From: Isoperla grammatica
Taxonomy: Eukaryota; Arthropoda; Insecta; Plecoptera; Perlodidae
Assembly (NCBI GenBank): GCA_945910005.1
Contig: OX246746.1
Location: 23,529,092-23,593,091, forward strand
Length of the DNA: 64,000 nt
Direction of reading: 5' to 3'
Shown here: in pieces, positions 26,301 through 37,810 of the stretch
Layout of the letters: each line of letters starts with the position of its first letter
Numbering within the stretch: position 1 is the first letter of the stretch
The notes under the pieces: model-generated
The model's database searches: none
Told to the model about the DNA's origin: nothing
Seen by the model: only the letters and a program-made list of their open reading frames with translations
Program-made: the position numbers and the translations under genes

Positions 26301-28345
26301 CATCATTAAATCATCGTCGCTGAAAATGTCTCGATCTAATGCTTATATTAGTCGCATGGAAAAACATATCATAAAATCTCAGAGAAAATGGAGTGCTTGA
26401 TTTAATTTTCTCCCGTGTCATTAATATTCTGTTTTATAAAGCGATTGTTGCTGGTTATGAGAATGTGTTTGCTAAACATTTAAATTTAAACTATCATAAC
26501 AGATATATATTATTGAACCATAGCAACATTGGTCAAATAGAGCAGTAAGTTTTTTAAGGATAAAATATGTGTATCTCATTTGCAACAATTTATTAGCACA
26601 ACAGAGAAATGATAAGCGTTCGCAACTATGATATGAGCAAGTTGGTAGACAGCCGAAGGTCACAAAAAAAAGAACATACAATGTTCCAACATTGGAAGTT
26701 TATTCTCGTTTTGAATTGTGAATCATAAAAAAGCCTGAATGCGAACAACTTAAATACACACAGCTGTACACTCGAATTGCTGTGTTATATTGACGCAACT
26801 ATTTTGAATTGTACCACGTTTGTGAGGATTCCATCGCAATGTTTCGACAGAGGAAGTAACGCAGCATATAACACACGTTGAAACTTTGCGAGTTTTGACC
26901 CGACTGAAAACACACCGTTCATAACCTATGCCTACACCAATCTAACAGTAAACCCACAATTGTTTACCTACTTTCAAAATTAATCCGAAGTAAACTGCTA
27001 GGAAATAATACATTTAAAAAATTTAATTCATGTTTATTCGGTAATAAGATGTGATTTTCAATGGGTTTTGTTGATAAAAAGTAAGAACATATAATTCGTT
27101 ACACGGTTGTGGTGGTTGTGGTTGGTGACCGGTGCCCGCAAAGAGAGCTCCCGTGCATTTCTTTAAATTTTTCGTCGCGATCTTCTCATTCTCATCCATG
27201 TCGACCCTCTTCGCGACCTGAACACGCCCGCACCCTTCAACGCCCTAACTGGATGATGATAATTATTATGATGAATGCATTATGGTAATTATATTAATAC
27301 AACAGTAAAATTCCTGTGTAAACTTGAATTACTGCTTTCTATTTCCCGAATTTCGATAATTATTTTTTATAAATAACGTTATTATTATTATTTTCATTTA
27401 TAATTTTTTTTTATTTCGCTATCTTTATCGTCAATTAGAGAAAACAAAACTTTTTTTGTGAACTATTATATAAATGGGATTACATTACAATCTTTGCGAC
27501 AGAGCATTTAATCGTAAACTATACATGTTTAATTTTAAACTTATTACGGGAAAGGGCCACGACAGTAAATGTAATATGCATTAAATGAAAACAATGCAAC
27601 GCCATTTTAGGATGTTACTCCTAGCATCTCGTCACAGTGACCAAGCCGCAAACTGATATTTATTGCTAGTCTAGCTGTCAGAATTGCTGTCAGATGTTAT
27701 TGTCGATTGTTTAAACTCCATAGTAATAGTTAAACAAGTGTTTGTTTTCGGTTAAAACGTAATAATCATATTAATGCTGCTGTATAGGATGATAAGTTCA
27801 ATCTACCGTGAAAAACAGAGCTTACACTGAAATTACCCTCAATACATTGTATTATTATTTTCCACGCATTACAAAGTTATGGCAACGAAACAATAACATT
27901 GTTTCAACATAATTACCAGAATAATATAATTCAACATTTTTGTGTTAGTTTCTATGCTAGTGCCTAAATAAACAGAATTACGTGCACACCTTGGATTAAT
28001 AAGGGAGCAGTGTATACATATCAATTTATACCATATTGTGTATAAACTGGAGTTTTCAAAACTCTCGTGTCTGGAATCATGTTTCATGAACTGGGACATA
28101 AAAAAACTCAATTGAATGTGTTTTATAGCAAACAGGATTTCCAAGCGTGATAAACAGATCGATAAACACTAAAACATGTCAAATAAGTTCATTAATTCTA
28201 AAATATTAATAGGTACCTCTGTTTTGTGATTACGTGCTGGGAGGGGCAGGTATTGAATAGGGAGATAGGGGGAAGGGACGAGGAGAAGGACAGAAGATGG
28301 GATAGATACTAGATAAATAAAATGATATCATTATTTCTCAAAGGC
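23355..28345. other. No gene recognised; minor simple repeats
   Basis: The stretch contains aaac/aaat-rich words at 24254-24285, a CT-rich run (tctctctctttctctgtc and following) at about 25277-25315 and (ATC)n at 26288-26305. A 136-codon plus-strand frame at 23822-24232 is the longest non-repeat frame, but it has no signal peptide, membrane segment or motif that I can name. Confidence 0.45.
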
Positions 28346-28349
28346 CGTG

Positions 28350-28374
28350 CCCCCCCCCCCCTCCCCCCCCCCCC
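28350..28374. repeat. Poly(C) tract, 12 + 12 with one T
   Basis: Twelve C, one T and twelve C, followed by accaaaatcg. The run lies after a purine-rich patch (28240-28300) on the same strand. Confidence 0.9.
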
Positions 28375-28379
28375 ACCAA

Positions 28380-31300
28380 AATCGTCCTCCAACCACCAAC
28401 AAGCCCACTTTCAAAGTCATCTAGATCCACCACTGCTCAGCGGCCTAAAAGTTCTAGCCGCAGTAAAATTGCTGCTTTTTCTTCACGAATACAAAGCAAC
28501 TATCTTGTGGTCTGTAAGATATCCAACCCAAAAAAAACTTACTGCCTCGTGAAATAACGAAACGGAAAGCACAAGTACCAACGCGAAAAGTTCTGGGCTT
28601 CAGAACAGTGTCGATCAGACGGCCCTCGAACTTGAGTGCATTGGGATTGCTTCGCTCGTTCACTGTTCCTTCTCCTTCAGCTTGGAGAACAGAAAGTTAA
28701 GGAAACTTATTTTTCAATGCGTCATCAATAATTATAGAAAATCGCGTACCCGCATATAACTTGGACGCTACTCATACGCGCACACGCATGTGCGAACATG
28801 TAAGAGCATGCATTACGTTGGAATTAGAACAAATATGTTTAAATGCATATATAAATAAACGTGTTAATAATAAAAAAATGTTAAATGTTACGAAAAAAGT
28901 AATAAAAAAATATAATATAATATATGTTAATTATTACTTGTAGCTTGCAGACTTGTAACAATTTACAATAAAAGTACTCGTGGTGGAGACCTCGTTTACA
29001 TATCCTTAACAAATGCTAAGTGTCCCAAAGCGACGGCAATGTGAAATGACTCTCATCCAAAAACACCTTACTGTGCCGTTTTGAATCTGTGAAGTGATTG
29101 TCGCTGCAGCTTAGACCAGTTCCGCGCATTGACGGGATGTATATTCCAGCCAGACACTGATTCTCGTCGCTCACATGAGTAAACGTTTACTTCACAGCAG
29201 TAGCACACGAGCTGCTGAAACGTCGCCGGTAAACGGAACCTCCATGCATCAGATGCATAAGATGCATCGAGCACGTTGCATTTCAATATATTTCACATCG
29301 TCTTGCAATATTATGCATTTGGGACATGACGTGGAGACAGCGAACATTTGTCTCTTTTTGAAATTCTCAAAGGTGAACAGCATAAAGTGCATGTACACGT
29401 TCCAATGAATGAATGCATGCATGCTCATCTAATTTCGCGTGGTGATGCCAATTTTTCTCCGTCTTCGGGTTAAAGTGTATGGCCTCGTTACTGTAAGTCA
29501 CCGCACTTCTGCACACACAGGTGCATCTATAAATGAAACTATTGATGTGTGTTGTGGTGCACGAATACTCGATGGAGGATGGTGAACGAAGATCTTACGT
29601 TTCAGTTCATCTACCGGCAAACCACTCTCTGCTTTAGCAAGCTGATTTTTTAGCCGGCATCGTGTAATTTTAATTTGCCAGGGTGGGTAAAAACACTAGA
29701 CTTGGCCGCCGTACCGTGGGGGTTGTGCGGTTAACTAGAAAAATGCATCCCCACATTGGAAGAGCTCATAACGTTAGCTAGATCAATACTCCTAATCCAA
29801 TACAGGTCGGTATAAGAAGCCCTCGCTATATGAAGGTTTGGGGGTTGTAAATAGCAAACCTCCAGAGAATTTCTCTATCCCACTGCGCAGAAGAGTGCAG
29901 TCTATAAAGTTCATAAAAGATTCATGTAGACATGATCTCATCCTGTCTATATCATAGACTACGATCGCTACACCAGGGCTTTCCAATATTTCCTACAAAT
30001 TTCATTCTAGATTCATAACCTTCCAGTAGTGTATCATATACATCACTATTTTATTAAACGCACATAAAGCGTACGTGTTATTGTGAGATCGGCAATGCAG
30101 GTCATGGTTTTTATGGGAAACATTTAGGTCAAATGGCAATACCATTTCCGTTTTACTGAGACGAATGACGAAAAGGAATTCCACATAAGAAATTGACGTT
30201 TGCCAACTGGAATGAATAGTTTGATCGGTTCTGCTGAGCGCAACAGTGACATTGTCTGTCGGTGCCACGAAGTAATGTTCACTGATTAGTTGGGTATTTC
30301 ATTGTAAGTACTCCACTCAACAGGTTGCTACACTCTACACATCAGAAGTGAAGCCATCCAGCCAACATTCACTTGTTTTTAACTAATGTCCTATCAAACA
30401 TTGCCATTCAAACTATAATTCTATCATAAAGCTATGTGCTTATGGTAATGACACTTCATTTTACTTGGCTACACCTTATGGTGGCATACTTCTTAGTGTA
30501 AATGCATTTGTAAGCTGACTAGTCACAAGAACATCTATCATTATTATGTCGTCATTATAAAATGATTGAAATATCAATACAAATTATTATAATAACAAGG
30601 TAAGAAACCTTACTAATTTGTTGTATTATGGAATTACTAGAAACCGCAATGTATTTCAAAACCAAAGGATTAATATATATCAAATATCAAAACAAAAATG
30701 TTTGTAGAACATTAAAATAGAGTATGAAAGACAGCCGAATATTTTTCTAGTGATGATAAATTATTATCAACCCAAAAATGTATCAGCAACCTACGATTAT
30801 AATAAAATAAACCAGACAGCACGGGATCCAATTTGAAAAAAATTGTGTGTTGTTATATCGATACTTAACAATAATACAAGTGACTCGCTAAATTTTTGAT
30901 GGTTATGGCAGAATGCTCTGTAATACTTGGTTGGATAAGCTTGTCCGTACATACCAGATTTTGGATGAGGAAACAATTTGGTAAATAGCTCTCGGGCAGG
31001 ATTACTTTGGCTAGAGACTGACTAGAGTGACTTTTTCATTTCAAATTACCATCCCATCTTTGCTTTAGTACTGAGTTATCTCAGTCGGTATACTAAGGAA
31101 ATAGAAACAAATAGACTAGAACAAACATAATAGAAATAGAAACAACTTCATAAATTCGTTATTTCAGCTTCGTCTGCCGTTTCTGCCCTTTGATGAAGTG
31201 ATACTTCAGCTGTGTTAAAATGTCTAAATTATTGGAATTGAATTATTGGTCAGATGGTTTACATCAATCCAAGACACATTCTACTTCATGATAAATAAAT

Positions 31301-31605
31301 CTACTTTTATCAACTCATAAATTTTTCCATTTCTTTTCCATCAATACAAAGAAATCACCGAGTGCCTGGCTATTATCTGATTTATTCCCGTCTCCCACAT
31401 AAATGTCGGAAAAGAAAATATAAATGTATCTCCATTTCATCAAAAATAATATCCACGGCAATTGTTTACTGTGTAGCATTCACTAACGTGCCAGTTAAAA
31501 ATGTTCGATGATCATATTGTGACTTTACATCTCATACTTTGGCAAGAACACTAAAGAGACGATATAACGGTGGTTGATACAAGGAAACATGATACGCCGT
31601 ATAAT
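28380..31605. other. No gene recognised
   Basis: Small gatgcat repeats occur at 29245-29270. Two minus-strand frames (29792-29986 and 30002-30268) lie close together and have protein-like composition, but neither shows a recognisable domain. The 30661-31600 part is strongly AT-rich. Confidence 0.45.
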
Positions 31606-31614
31606 ATACCCAAC

Positions 31615-31693
31615 CCAAGCCAAAGCCATGGGATCGAACCTGGAACGCAGGTTTAGCAGTCTGATGTATAATCGACTACGTTCATGACGCCAA
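31615..31693 (-). repeat. tRNA-like sequence with perfect-type B box
   Basis: On the minus strand GGTTCGATCC (plus 31631-31640) matches the pol III B box and is preceded by GCGTTCCA. Upstream of it, GACTGCTAAACC resembles the anticodon arm of tRNA-Ser(GCU). An A-box-like segment is weak and too distant for a normal tRNA. A SINE head or tRNA pseudogene is the likely identity. The downstream word ccaaagtatgaga is shared in similar form with the 57.2-kb copy. Confidence 0.45.
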
Positions 31694-31699
31694 ATCCAG

Positions 31700-32768
31700 G
31701 TGATATCATCTCAAAATGTTAGCGGAAGTTGAAACATATGAAGTAGTTAGATCCTGGGTAAGTTGTTGCAACAGATTTGGCTAATTACCAAACAGTGTTT
31801 AATTTTTACTAATTTAAAATAATATGAGTTATTTTCAAATGGTTTCAATGCCCTTGGATTATATTTATATTTCGTTTGCACGATTTTTCATTGGCGTTTT
31901 ATTGTTGCTTCCCTTTCATTTTCTATAGTTGGATTTATGTTCTCTTGATTGGTTTACAACTAAATTGGATACACACATAATAGAGAAATAAACAAAAACT
32001 AATTACTGTTTGTTATTTCTTATATAACATGCTATTACGTTATAAACAAAACTAAAACAGAACTACGAATGCAACAAAACGAATTAATGCAATTACATGT
32101 TGTCCTAGAAATACATGTAATAACCTTGTGACACTGTTGAAAACAATACACATATACATAAATAAATACATACAACAGACAGTTAAACATGATACTTCCA
32201 TTATGTTCTTTCGCTACCACTTAAAAAGAAAAAAATGCGTCCGTTAATGTGTTTGATTGCGAAGGGAATTTGCTAACCCGAATTAGATCCTGATATATTT
32301 CCCCACATCACCTAAATCCGTAACGACTGACCTCAATGCGTTCGGTCGGTACTAATGTGTATATCGGTTTTGAATAATAACATCTCACTTTCGATCGGTG
32401 TTGGCTTTAGAACAGTCTTATCAGATTGATGATGATGATGATAATGACAATGCGACTCGAGATGATAAATTATTGCCGGCTAAACTGTGACCCACTCAAT
32501 CACACTAGCGTCCACACCGAACCTTCATGCCCGATAAAATATCTCATCGCTGCGTTCGATCAACTTTGTCCACTTGACGTGTTGTCGATATTGATCGTGC
32601 GCGCATTTATAGTATGTATTATGAATTGATATACACATATAATTATGTTTTTATAACCCAATATCTATTATTTCATAAGATTAATATGCCTGAAATCAGG
32701 GTTTGAGGAGATGAAATTATTTTCATTATTTATTAAATATTACAATTCTGTTTTAAAATAAATAATCT
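31700..32768. other. No gene recognised
   Basis: AT-rich DNA with a short (GAT)n run at about 32425-32445. No coding or RNA signal seen. Confidence 0.5.
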
Positions 32769-32770
32769 TC

Positions 32771-33080
32771 TTGGCTTAGGAATAAGTAAACGGTGACTTT
32801 GGAGCCGTCCTACCAACGAAGCACTCAATAAATTCAAAGTTGTTCTGAATCGGCCTTGTTGATTCTGGCATTTGTCCGCAGGTGTTCGCACTGTCCAATC
32901 ACTGATTCATATGTTTTGTATTTGAAATATCGATCTTTGATCGGTTATCGCTCACTCGTCGATGGTGTTCGAAGCCTACAGGGTTGGTTTAGTCACTTTT
33001 AATTAAAGTCCCCCACTGCAAATCAGTTTAGTTACTGAGTGGGTAGACTCTAAATGTGAATTTATTTTATTTATTTAATT
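32771..33080 (+). repeat. SINE copy lacking its tRNA-like head
   Basis: From ggcttaggaataagtaaacg onward the sequence is the reverse complement of 11334-11640, with scattered substitutions and short indels over about 300 bp. It ends in tttattttatttatttaatt, a shortened form of the same tail. The tRNA-derived head found at 11692-11764 is missing, as expected for a 5'-truncated reverse-transcribed insertion. Confidence 0.8.
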
Positions 33081-33225
33081 CATACATTAAACAAATATGA
33101 TACATAGATTCCAAGTGTTCGTACTTGCTAAATGTACAGGCGTTATATTTTACATCAAGTATTAAAATTATGATCATGTTAAATTTAAAGTCAATAGCAA
33201 CCATAGGCCTACTAATAGAGTAGGG

Positions 33226-33752
33226 TAGAAAAGAGGGTTCTGGACCACGTTATGAGGAGTCGGCGGAGCCAACCGATCCCGCTTGTGTAATACTTTAATA
33301 CTTTCACGCTTATCTGTTAATATACTTCGCATATTAGTTAATAGTCAAGAAGGCTGATGACAAAATTAGAATGTACATCCTTTCATGACCCCCATCCCAA
33401 CACAAAAACTGTTAAAAAAATTTAAAAAAATACATTTCATTGTTTGATACTGTTTGTAAGAAGACGTCATGGGGTAAATTGTTTGATGAGTAGAGTATTA
33501 AGTGAAAATAGAGAATTAAATGGAATGTTTGGGAAATTAAAAATAGTTTTGCGTTGGGGTGGTGGTCATGAAAGGGTGTATATTCTAATTTGTCCATCTG
33601 CCTACTTGACTATTGACTAATATTATGTCTAGTCTAATAACAGATAAAAGTGAAAGTATTACACATAAACTTCGAGCTGTAATGTGTAAGGCGAGCGGGA
33701 TCGGTTGGCTACGCCGAATCCTTAAAAAAGTGGTCCAGAAACCCTTTTTCTT
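33226..33752. mobile_element. Foldback element with arms of about 190 bp
   Basis: The left arm (33226-33420) and right arm (33532-33752) are imperfect reverse complements. Shared blocks include ctggaccac, gccaaccgatcccgct, gtaatacttt, tatctgtta, gtcaatagtcaag-like words, aaattagaat and cctttcatgacc. About 110 bp lies between the arms. No ORF or clear target duplication was found. The structure fits a foldback or long-TIR MITE; an RNA crossing it could form a long hairpin. Confidence 0.75.
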
Positions 33753-34375
33753 TCCTTACTTATGAGTATGACAAACATATACATCACAAACTGTATCAAA
33801 TAATGTATAAAGTTCCATAACATGTTTTGGTTCGGTATCAGATAATATAGTATGTAAAAATGTATTGTTTAGGTTGCGTAAACAAGATGATTGTTATTAT
33901 CCCAATTGATGTCCTCACTCAAGTTTTAACACGTACTCTCCCTTGTTTTTATTTTCCCTCTTGTTATTCCCTCATCTTGTTGTCATGTTGTTATTCATCC
34001 CTCTTTGAATGTAAGTAAATGCATTGTATTCGCTAAGCAATATTGCTGTGGTATTCCTGAAACGTGGTATTATTGCCTCAAGAACTACTAACTACTAAAC
34101 TAAGAACTTGAGACGGTACAGGCTTGTCCCACACGGCTTGAGTGTTCTTAAAAGCCATATGTGCCCCAAGTCAAGAGAAACCACTCAGAAGAGTATCAGT
34201 TTTCTAAATTATTTGACATTTTTAATGACGGTCTGGTATTTGTCTTGGAGGGGAGGTCAGAGTTTCTTACCACGCCAAGGGTGAGAATTTCCACTTCAAG
34301 GCTAAGTACCAGGCTAGTCCATTTTTAGGACACTACACCCCCCTAGTTAGGGTAAACCAAATTCAAAATCTTCCA

Positions 34376-34406
34376 TGACGTCACTATATTTGAACCTTCT
34401 GATTGG
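34376..34406 (+). promoter_or_regulatory. CRE palindrome plus inverted CCAAT box in the LTR
   Basis: TGACGTCA, the full CREB/ATF palindrome, lies at 34376-34383, and the inverted CCAAT word ATTGG at 34402-34406. They lie upstream of the TATA-like site, as U3 promoter elements would. The same sites recur in the 3' LTR at 38078-38085 and 38104-38108. Confidence 0.45.
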
Positions 34407-34728
34407 TCGCCCTAAGAACACAGGGGCAAGTTTGTAGCCGGAGTCCTGAGGGACGTGAAGGAGAAAGAAGACGGCCGCGGGCCGAACAGGTCGGTTTTTT
34501 AGGGTACGACGGCCGCGGGCCAAGGTGTAAGGAGAGACAATGGCCGGGTTGGCCGAACGTGGTCGGGTGTGAGTGAAGTGTAGTTTTTAGTACTAAGTAA
34601 TCATCATAATAAGTAATCAGTAAATATAAATTAATAAGTATTAAGTAACAACGTATGAGACAACGAACGGGACACAATAATAACAATACAACAACAAGAG
34701 ACCACCACAACTCCAACCCATAGACAGT

Positions 34729-34734
34729 TATAAA
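34729..34734 (+). promoter_or_regulatory. Candidate LTR TATA box
   Basis: TATAAA within agacagttataaacaccc, about 350 bases downstream of the CRE. If used, transcription would start near 34760. Its position near the middle of the LTR is reasonable for a U3/R boundary, but no start site can be shown from sequence. Confidence 0.4.
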
Positions 34735-35194
34735 CACCCACGCTCTCCGGCTGCATCAACCTAATCGTCAACATCATCAATATCACCATCGCCATCCGTA
34801 CATCAAGCCATCTCCAGCCAGCGCTACAACAGGTATCGTTATTACTTTTTTTACCTATACTATGGCCATAGGGAGGTAGATTAGTATTAACGATATTTAT
34901 TTCAGACTTTTGTTTTCATTCATTCATTTGTTTAATTATGTATTTCATTTTCATTTTTGTGTATCTTTGGTGTCATTTGTGTTATTAATTAAACATTAAG
35001 ATTTATATTTTATACTATTCTATTTTTTAATTCCTATTATCCTACAACCATAATCTCATATTTTATTTAAGCAACAACAACTTTTCATATATTTTTTTTG
35101 TGCTCTACCAACAACCCAAAGTTGAGCTAGCTGAGGGTTTGTTTTCTTTTATTTTCATTTTTATCATGTTTTCATTTATCCGTACTGTCTCAAA

Positions 35195-35212
35195 TGGCGC
35201 CCAACGTGGGGC
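35195..35212 (+). other. Primer binding site for tRNA-Lys(1,2)
   Basis: TGGCGCCCAACGTGGGGC follows the 5' LTR after two bases. It is the 18-base site complementary to the 3' end of tRNA-Lys(1,2), the primer type used by Mason-Pfizer monkey virus and visna virus. It fixes the plus strand as the sense strand of the element. Confidence 0.93.
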
Positions 35213-35485
35213 GTGAATCGTAAAAACGTATGGGGTCCGATTCACCGCCCAAGATTTATGACATAATGTTAATTTTCTATTTTGTTGTTGCTATGTATTG
35301 TTATAAAAAGGTTGTAGTGATATATTAAACATAAATATTGTAACGAATTGTGATTGTGTTTAGATTAATAATTGTATTTAACGAGTCTTGTAATGTCTTT
35401 GTCCTATAAGTGAGTAAAGAAGGAATCAATGATTGTAGTTTAATAATTGATTTTTTTTTATACTAAGTAAAGATAATTTGAAACA

Positions 35486-36271
35486 ATGGCAATGGAAAAT
35501 AAAGAGCTGTTGGTGCTGTTAAAGGAATTAAAGGAGGAGTTAAGGAATGATATGGAACAGTTAAAGAAGGATATGAAGGATAACACGCAAAGGTTAGAAA
35601 GTAAGGGGGATGACAACGCAGAACAGTTAAAGAATATAAATGACAACACAGAACAGTTAAAGAAAGATATGAAGGATATAAATGACAACACAGAACAGTT
35701 AAAGAAAGATATGAAGGATATGAATGACAACACAGAACAGTTAAAGAAAGATATGAAGGATATGAATGACAACGCAGAACAGGTAAACAAAGATATGAAA
35801 CAATTAATTGAGGAGTTAAGAAACGATAGGAAGAAGTTTAAGGAAGAGTTAAAAGAAGTAATAGTAGAGTGTAAGAATGAGATGCACGAAGTAATCTATG
35901 GAAGTAAAGAAGGTAAAAATAAAAGTGTTGAGATAGTGAGTTGCGAATTAGAGTCAAAGATAAGCGAAGTAGATTCAAGTGTTAATGTGTTGGGGAAGAA
36001 AGTAAACGTAGATAAGGGAAAGAAAAGTAACTTCAGTTTAAAGAAAGTAAAGAGGTTGAGGAAAGGTAAGATATTGAGTAAGTCAAAGAAGTGCGGTTCA
36101 AGTAAGAAAAGAAGTAGTAAGAGAGAGGTCATGAAGAGAAGGGTTAAATTCAAGAAAGTAAAGGTAAAAGGGAGTAAGAAACTGCGGAAAAGGAGTAGTG
36201 TGAAGGGGTGGATTTGTCGGAGTAAGATGAAATTTAACCCGTTAACTTTCCAAGGTGGTACGTTAAAATAA
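35486..36271 (+). CDS. Coiled-coil, Lys-rich protein of the LTR element (Gag-position ORF)
   Basis: A 261-codon ORF is the only substantial sense frame in the retrotransposon. The ATG at 35486 has a favourable context (aaacaATGG). Residues about 1-125 are a continuous heptad-type coiled coil. Residues about 49-104 consist of four 14-residue units, (I/M)NDNTEQLKKDMKD, encoded by 42-bp direct repeats, with Thr/Leu/Met/Ile at a and d positions. A short acidic-to-neutral linker follows, and residues about 165-250 are extremely Lys/Arg/Ser-rich. There is no CCHC zinc knuckle, aspartic protease motif or RT motif. By position it replaces gag; a self-assembling, RNA-binding role is inference. The intact frame in a young insertion suggests the product is, or recently was, made. 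Confidence 0.65.
   Translation: MAMENKELLVLLKELKEELRNDMEQLKKDMKDNTQRLESKGDDNAEQLKNINDNTEQLKKDMKDINDNTEQLKKDMKDMNDNTEQLKKDMKDMNDNAEQVNKDMKQLIEELRNDRKKFKEELKEVIVECKNEMHEVIYGSKEGKNKSVEIVSCELESKISEVDSSVNVLGKKVNVDKGKKSNFSLKKVKRLRKGKILSKSKKCGSSKKRSSKREVMKRRVKFKKVKVKGSKKLRKRSSVKGWICRSKMKFNPLTFQGGTLK
35595..35794 (+). repeat. 42-bp tandem repeat inside the retrotransposon ORF
   Basis: Units starting ataaatgacaacacagaaca or atgaatgacaacacagaaca recur every 42 bases, four times with a partial first unit. Forty-two bases equal 14 residues, exactly two heptads, so copy-number change lengthens the coiled coil without breaking its register. Confidence 0.85.
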
Positions 36272-37810
36272 AATCCCGGATGTGACATTTAAATAATTTG
36301 CGAGGATGTGCTCCATAAGAGACGAGCGAGTTATTATGACGAACGTAGCGATCAATTAGAGTTTAGGCCGATTAACAATAGATAAAATAGCGTACGGAAT
36401 TCTGTTAATTTTAGTTTACGTATTTTGTGTTATGTAAGATGTTTTGTAAACAGCGGGCAGTGAGCTTGGTTTCGGGGGGTCGGTCTTGGAGGGGTCGTTC
36501 AAGGTCAGAGCCTTCAGCTCGCAAACAGATGTTTTTTTTGTGTGTTGGTGGTACGGTTTCTGTCACGAGGGGGAGGTAGGACGTGTTTGAAGGAATTAAG
36601 AATGTAGAGTTTGTTCGCGCTAAGAATTGGGTTTTAAAATCTGTCCTATGGAAGTTTTGTTAATTTGGAAGTCGTTTAAGTAGATATTTTTGAGAGAAGT
36701 GTAAGGTTTTGTTTGTCAAGTTTCATTGTTTTAAGAGGAGGAGTTCATTTCGGTTGTGCGGTAAGGTTAATGAGGGGTGGAATAAGTAGAATGAAGTTTT
36801 AGTAATGGTAGTTTAATTTTCAACAGGTTTCGAGTTTTGTTTTGGTTAATCGTGAGGTGAGGGGTAGTGTTAATTTAAATTCAATAAAAATAATGTCAAA
36901 AGTAAAATGAATTCGTTTTGTGCGAAATACAAATAAATTGGCGAATGAGTTAGGGTGATAGTTGTGAAGGTCATTTCAGTTTTAATTGGAAGTAGTTGAG
37001 TTGTGTTCATTTAACGTCAAGTCTGCAAGTAAGTGTTGTAATTGTTTTTGACTGTTTGTGGGTAACTATGGGTAGACTGTTGAGTGGTGGTTAGTATAGC
37101 GTGCGTTTTTTATTTTTGTGCCAACAGATTCTTTTCTTGCACTCACCGGTAGAGAGGCCGTACTGAGATTTAGTTTTTATGAACAATCTGTTGTGTCGTA
37201 ATTAGTATGTAAGTAATTGGAATAGCGTACGTTTGGTGGTGTTTTTCTTCGTGGGTACCGCTAACAGGTGCTATCATAGTGTACTCAGAGCAGGGGTAAA
37301 TAAATAACTTTGTTATGGAGTGGTGTTGTAAACTGGAACGATTATTGCCTGAGCCATTCATTTATTTGTTGTTCATACAAGAGGGGTTCAAACTGTTGTA
37401 ACATGTGGAAATAATTTGGTCAAGTGTTGAAAAACAGATGTAAGGAAGAATGTGGGAGAGATTTGGGTGTGAGACCACAAAAAAAAAAGTAGGGTCTAGA
37501 GGAGGGGTAGTTGTTAGCATTTTACGACGACCCTGTCCGAACAGCCACGTGCCGTTTAAAGAGCTACATGTATAGTGCGATCGTGGTAAGGAGTTTGCAG
37601 CTCCAACTTTTAATTGTAATCCAACTTAGCATGATGCAATTTTGCAAATATTATAATAACTTTAAGTATCATCCTTGTATTAATTCATAATTAACTTGTA
37701 ATCGATATGAATTAATTTTAACTTCAATTTTTTGTAATTTTTAAGATTTTTCACTTAAATGGAATATAATTAATTACACGTTGTAGTATTTAATTATATT
37801 CGAGGGGTAT
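36272..37810 (+). other. Non-coding 3' interior of the LTR element, with weak polypurine tract
   Basis: About 1.5 kb with no ORF of note. On the sense strand it is rich in G and T and poor in C, continuing the C-poor bias of the ORF. The sequence before the 3' LTR is gaggggtat (37802-37810), a short purine run that could act as the polypurine tract. A closely similar gaggaggggtag lies at 37499-37510. Confidence 0.6.

Larger units (their letters stand above)
34109..35192 (+). repeat. 5' LTR
   Basis: 1084 bp with TG...CA ends and short imperfect terminal inverted repeats (tgagacggtac against tgagacagtac). Inside are a duplicated acggccgcgggcc word (34471-34483 and 34508-34520) and an ATTAAA at 34988-34993 that could serve as a poly(A) signal; no AATAAA was seen. 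A 117-codon minus-strand frame (34384-34737) is present in both LTRs but has no recognisable domain. Confidence 0.93.

Noticed and set aside
29792..30268. Two neighbouring minus-strand frames as possible exons
   Set aside because: No recognisable domain, no good splice signals identified, and composition no different from surrounding DNA.
34384..34737. 117-codon minus-strand frame present twice (also 38086-38439)
   Set aside because: It is present twice only because the LTR is duplicated. It is antisense to the element and shows no domain.
35458..35790. Minus-strand Phe/Ser-rich repeat frame
   Set aside because: It is the antisense shadow of the 42-bp repeats in the coiled-coil ORF.
35896..36288. 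130-codon Leu/Phe-rich minus-strand frame
   Set aside because: Antisense of the Lys-rich tail: AAG/AAA codons read as CTT/TTT on the other strand.
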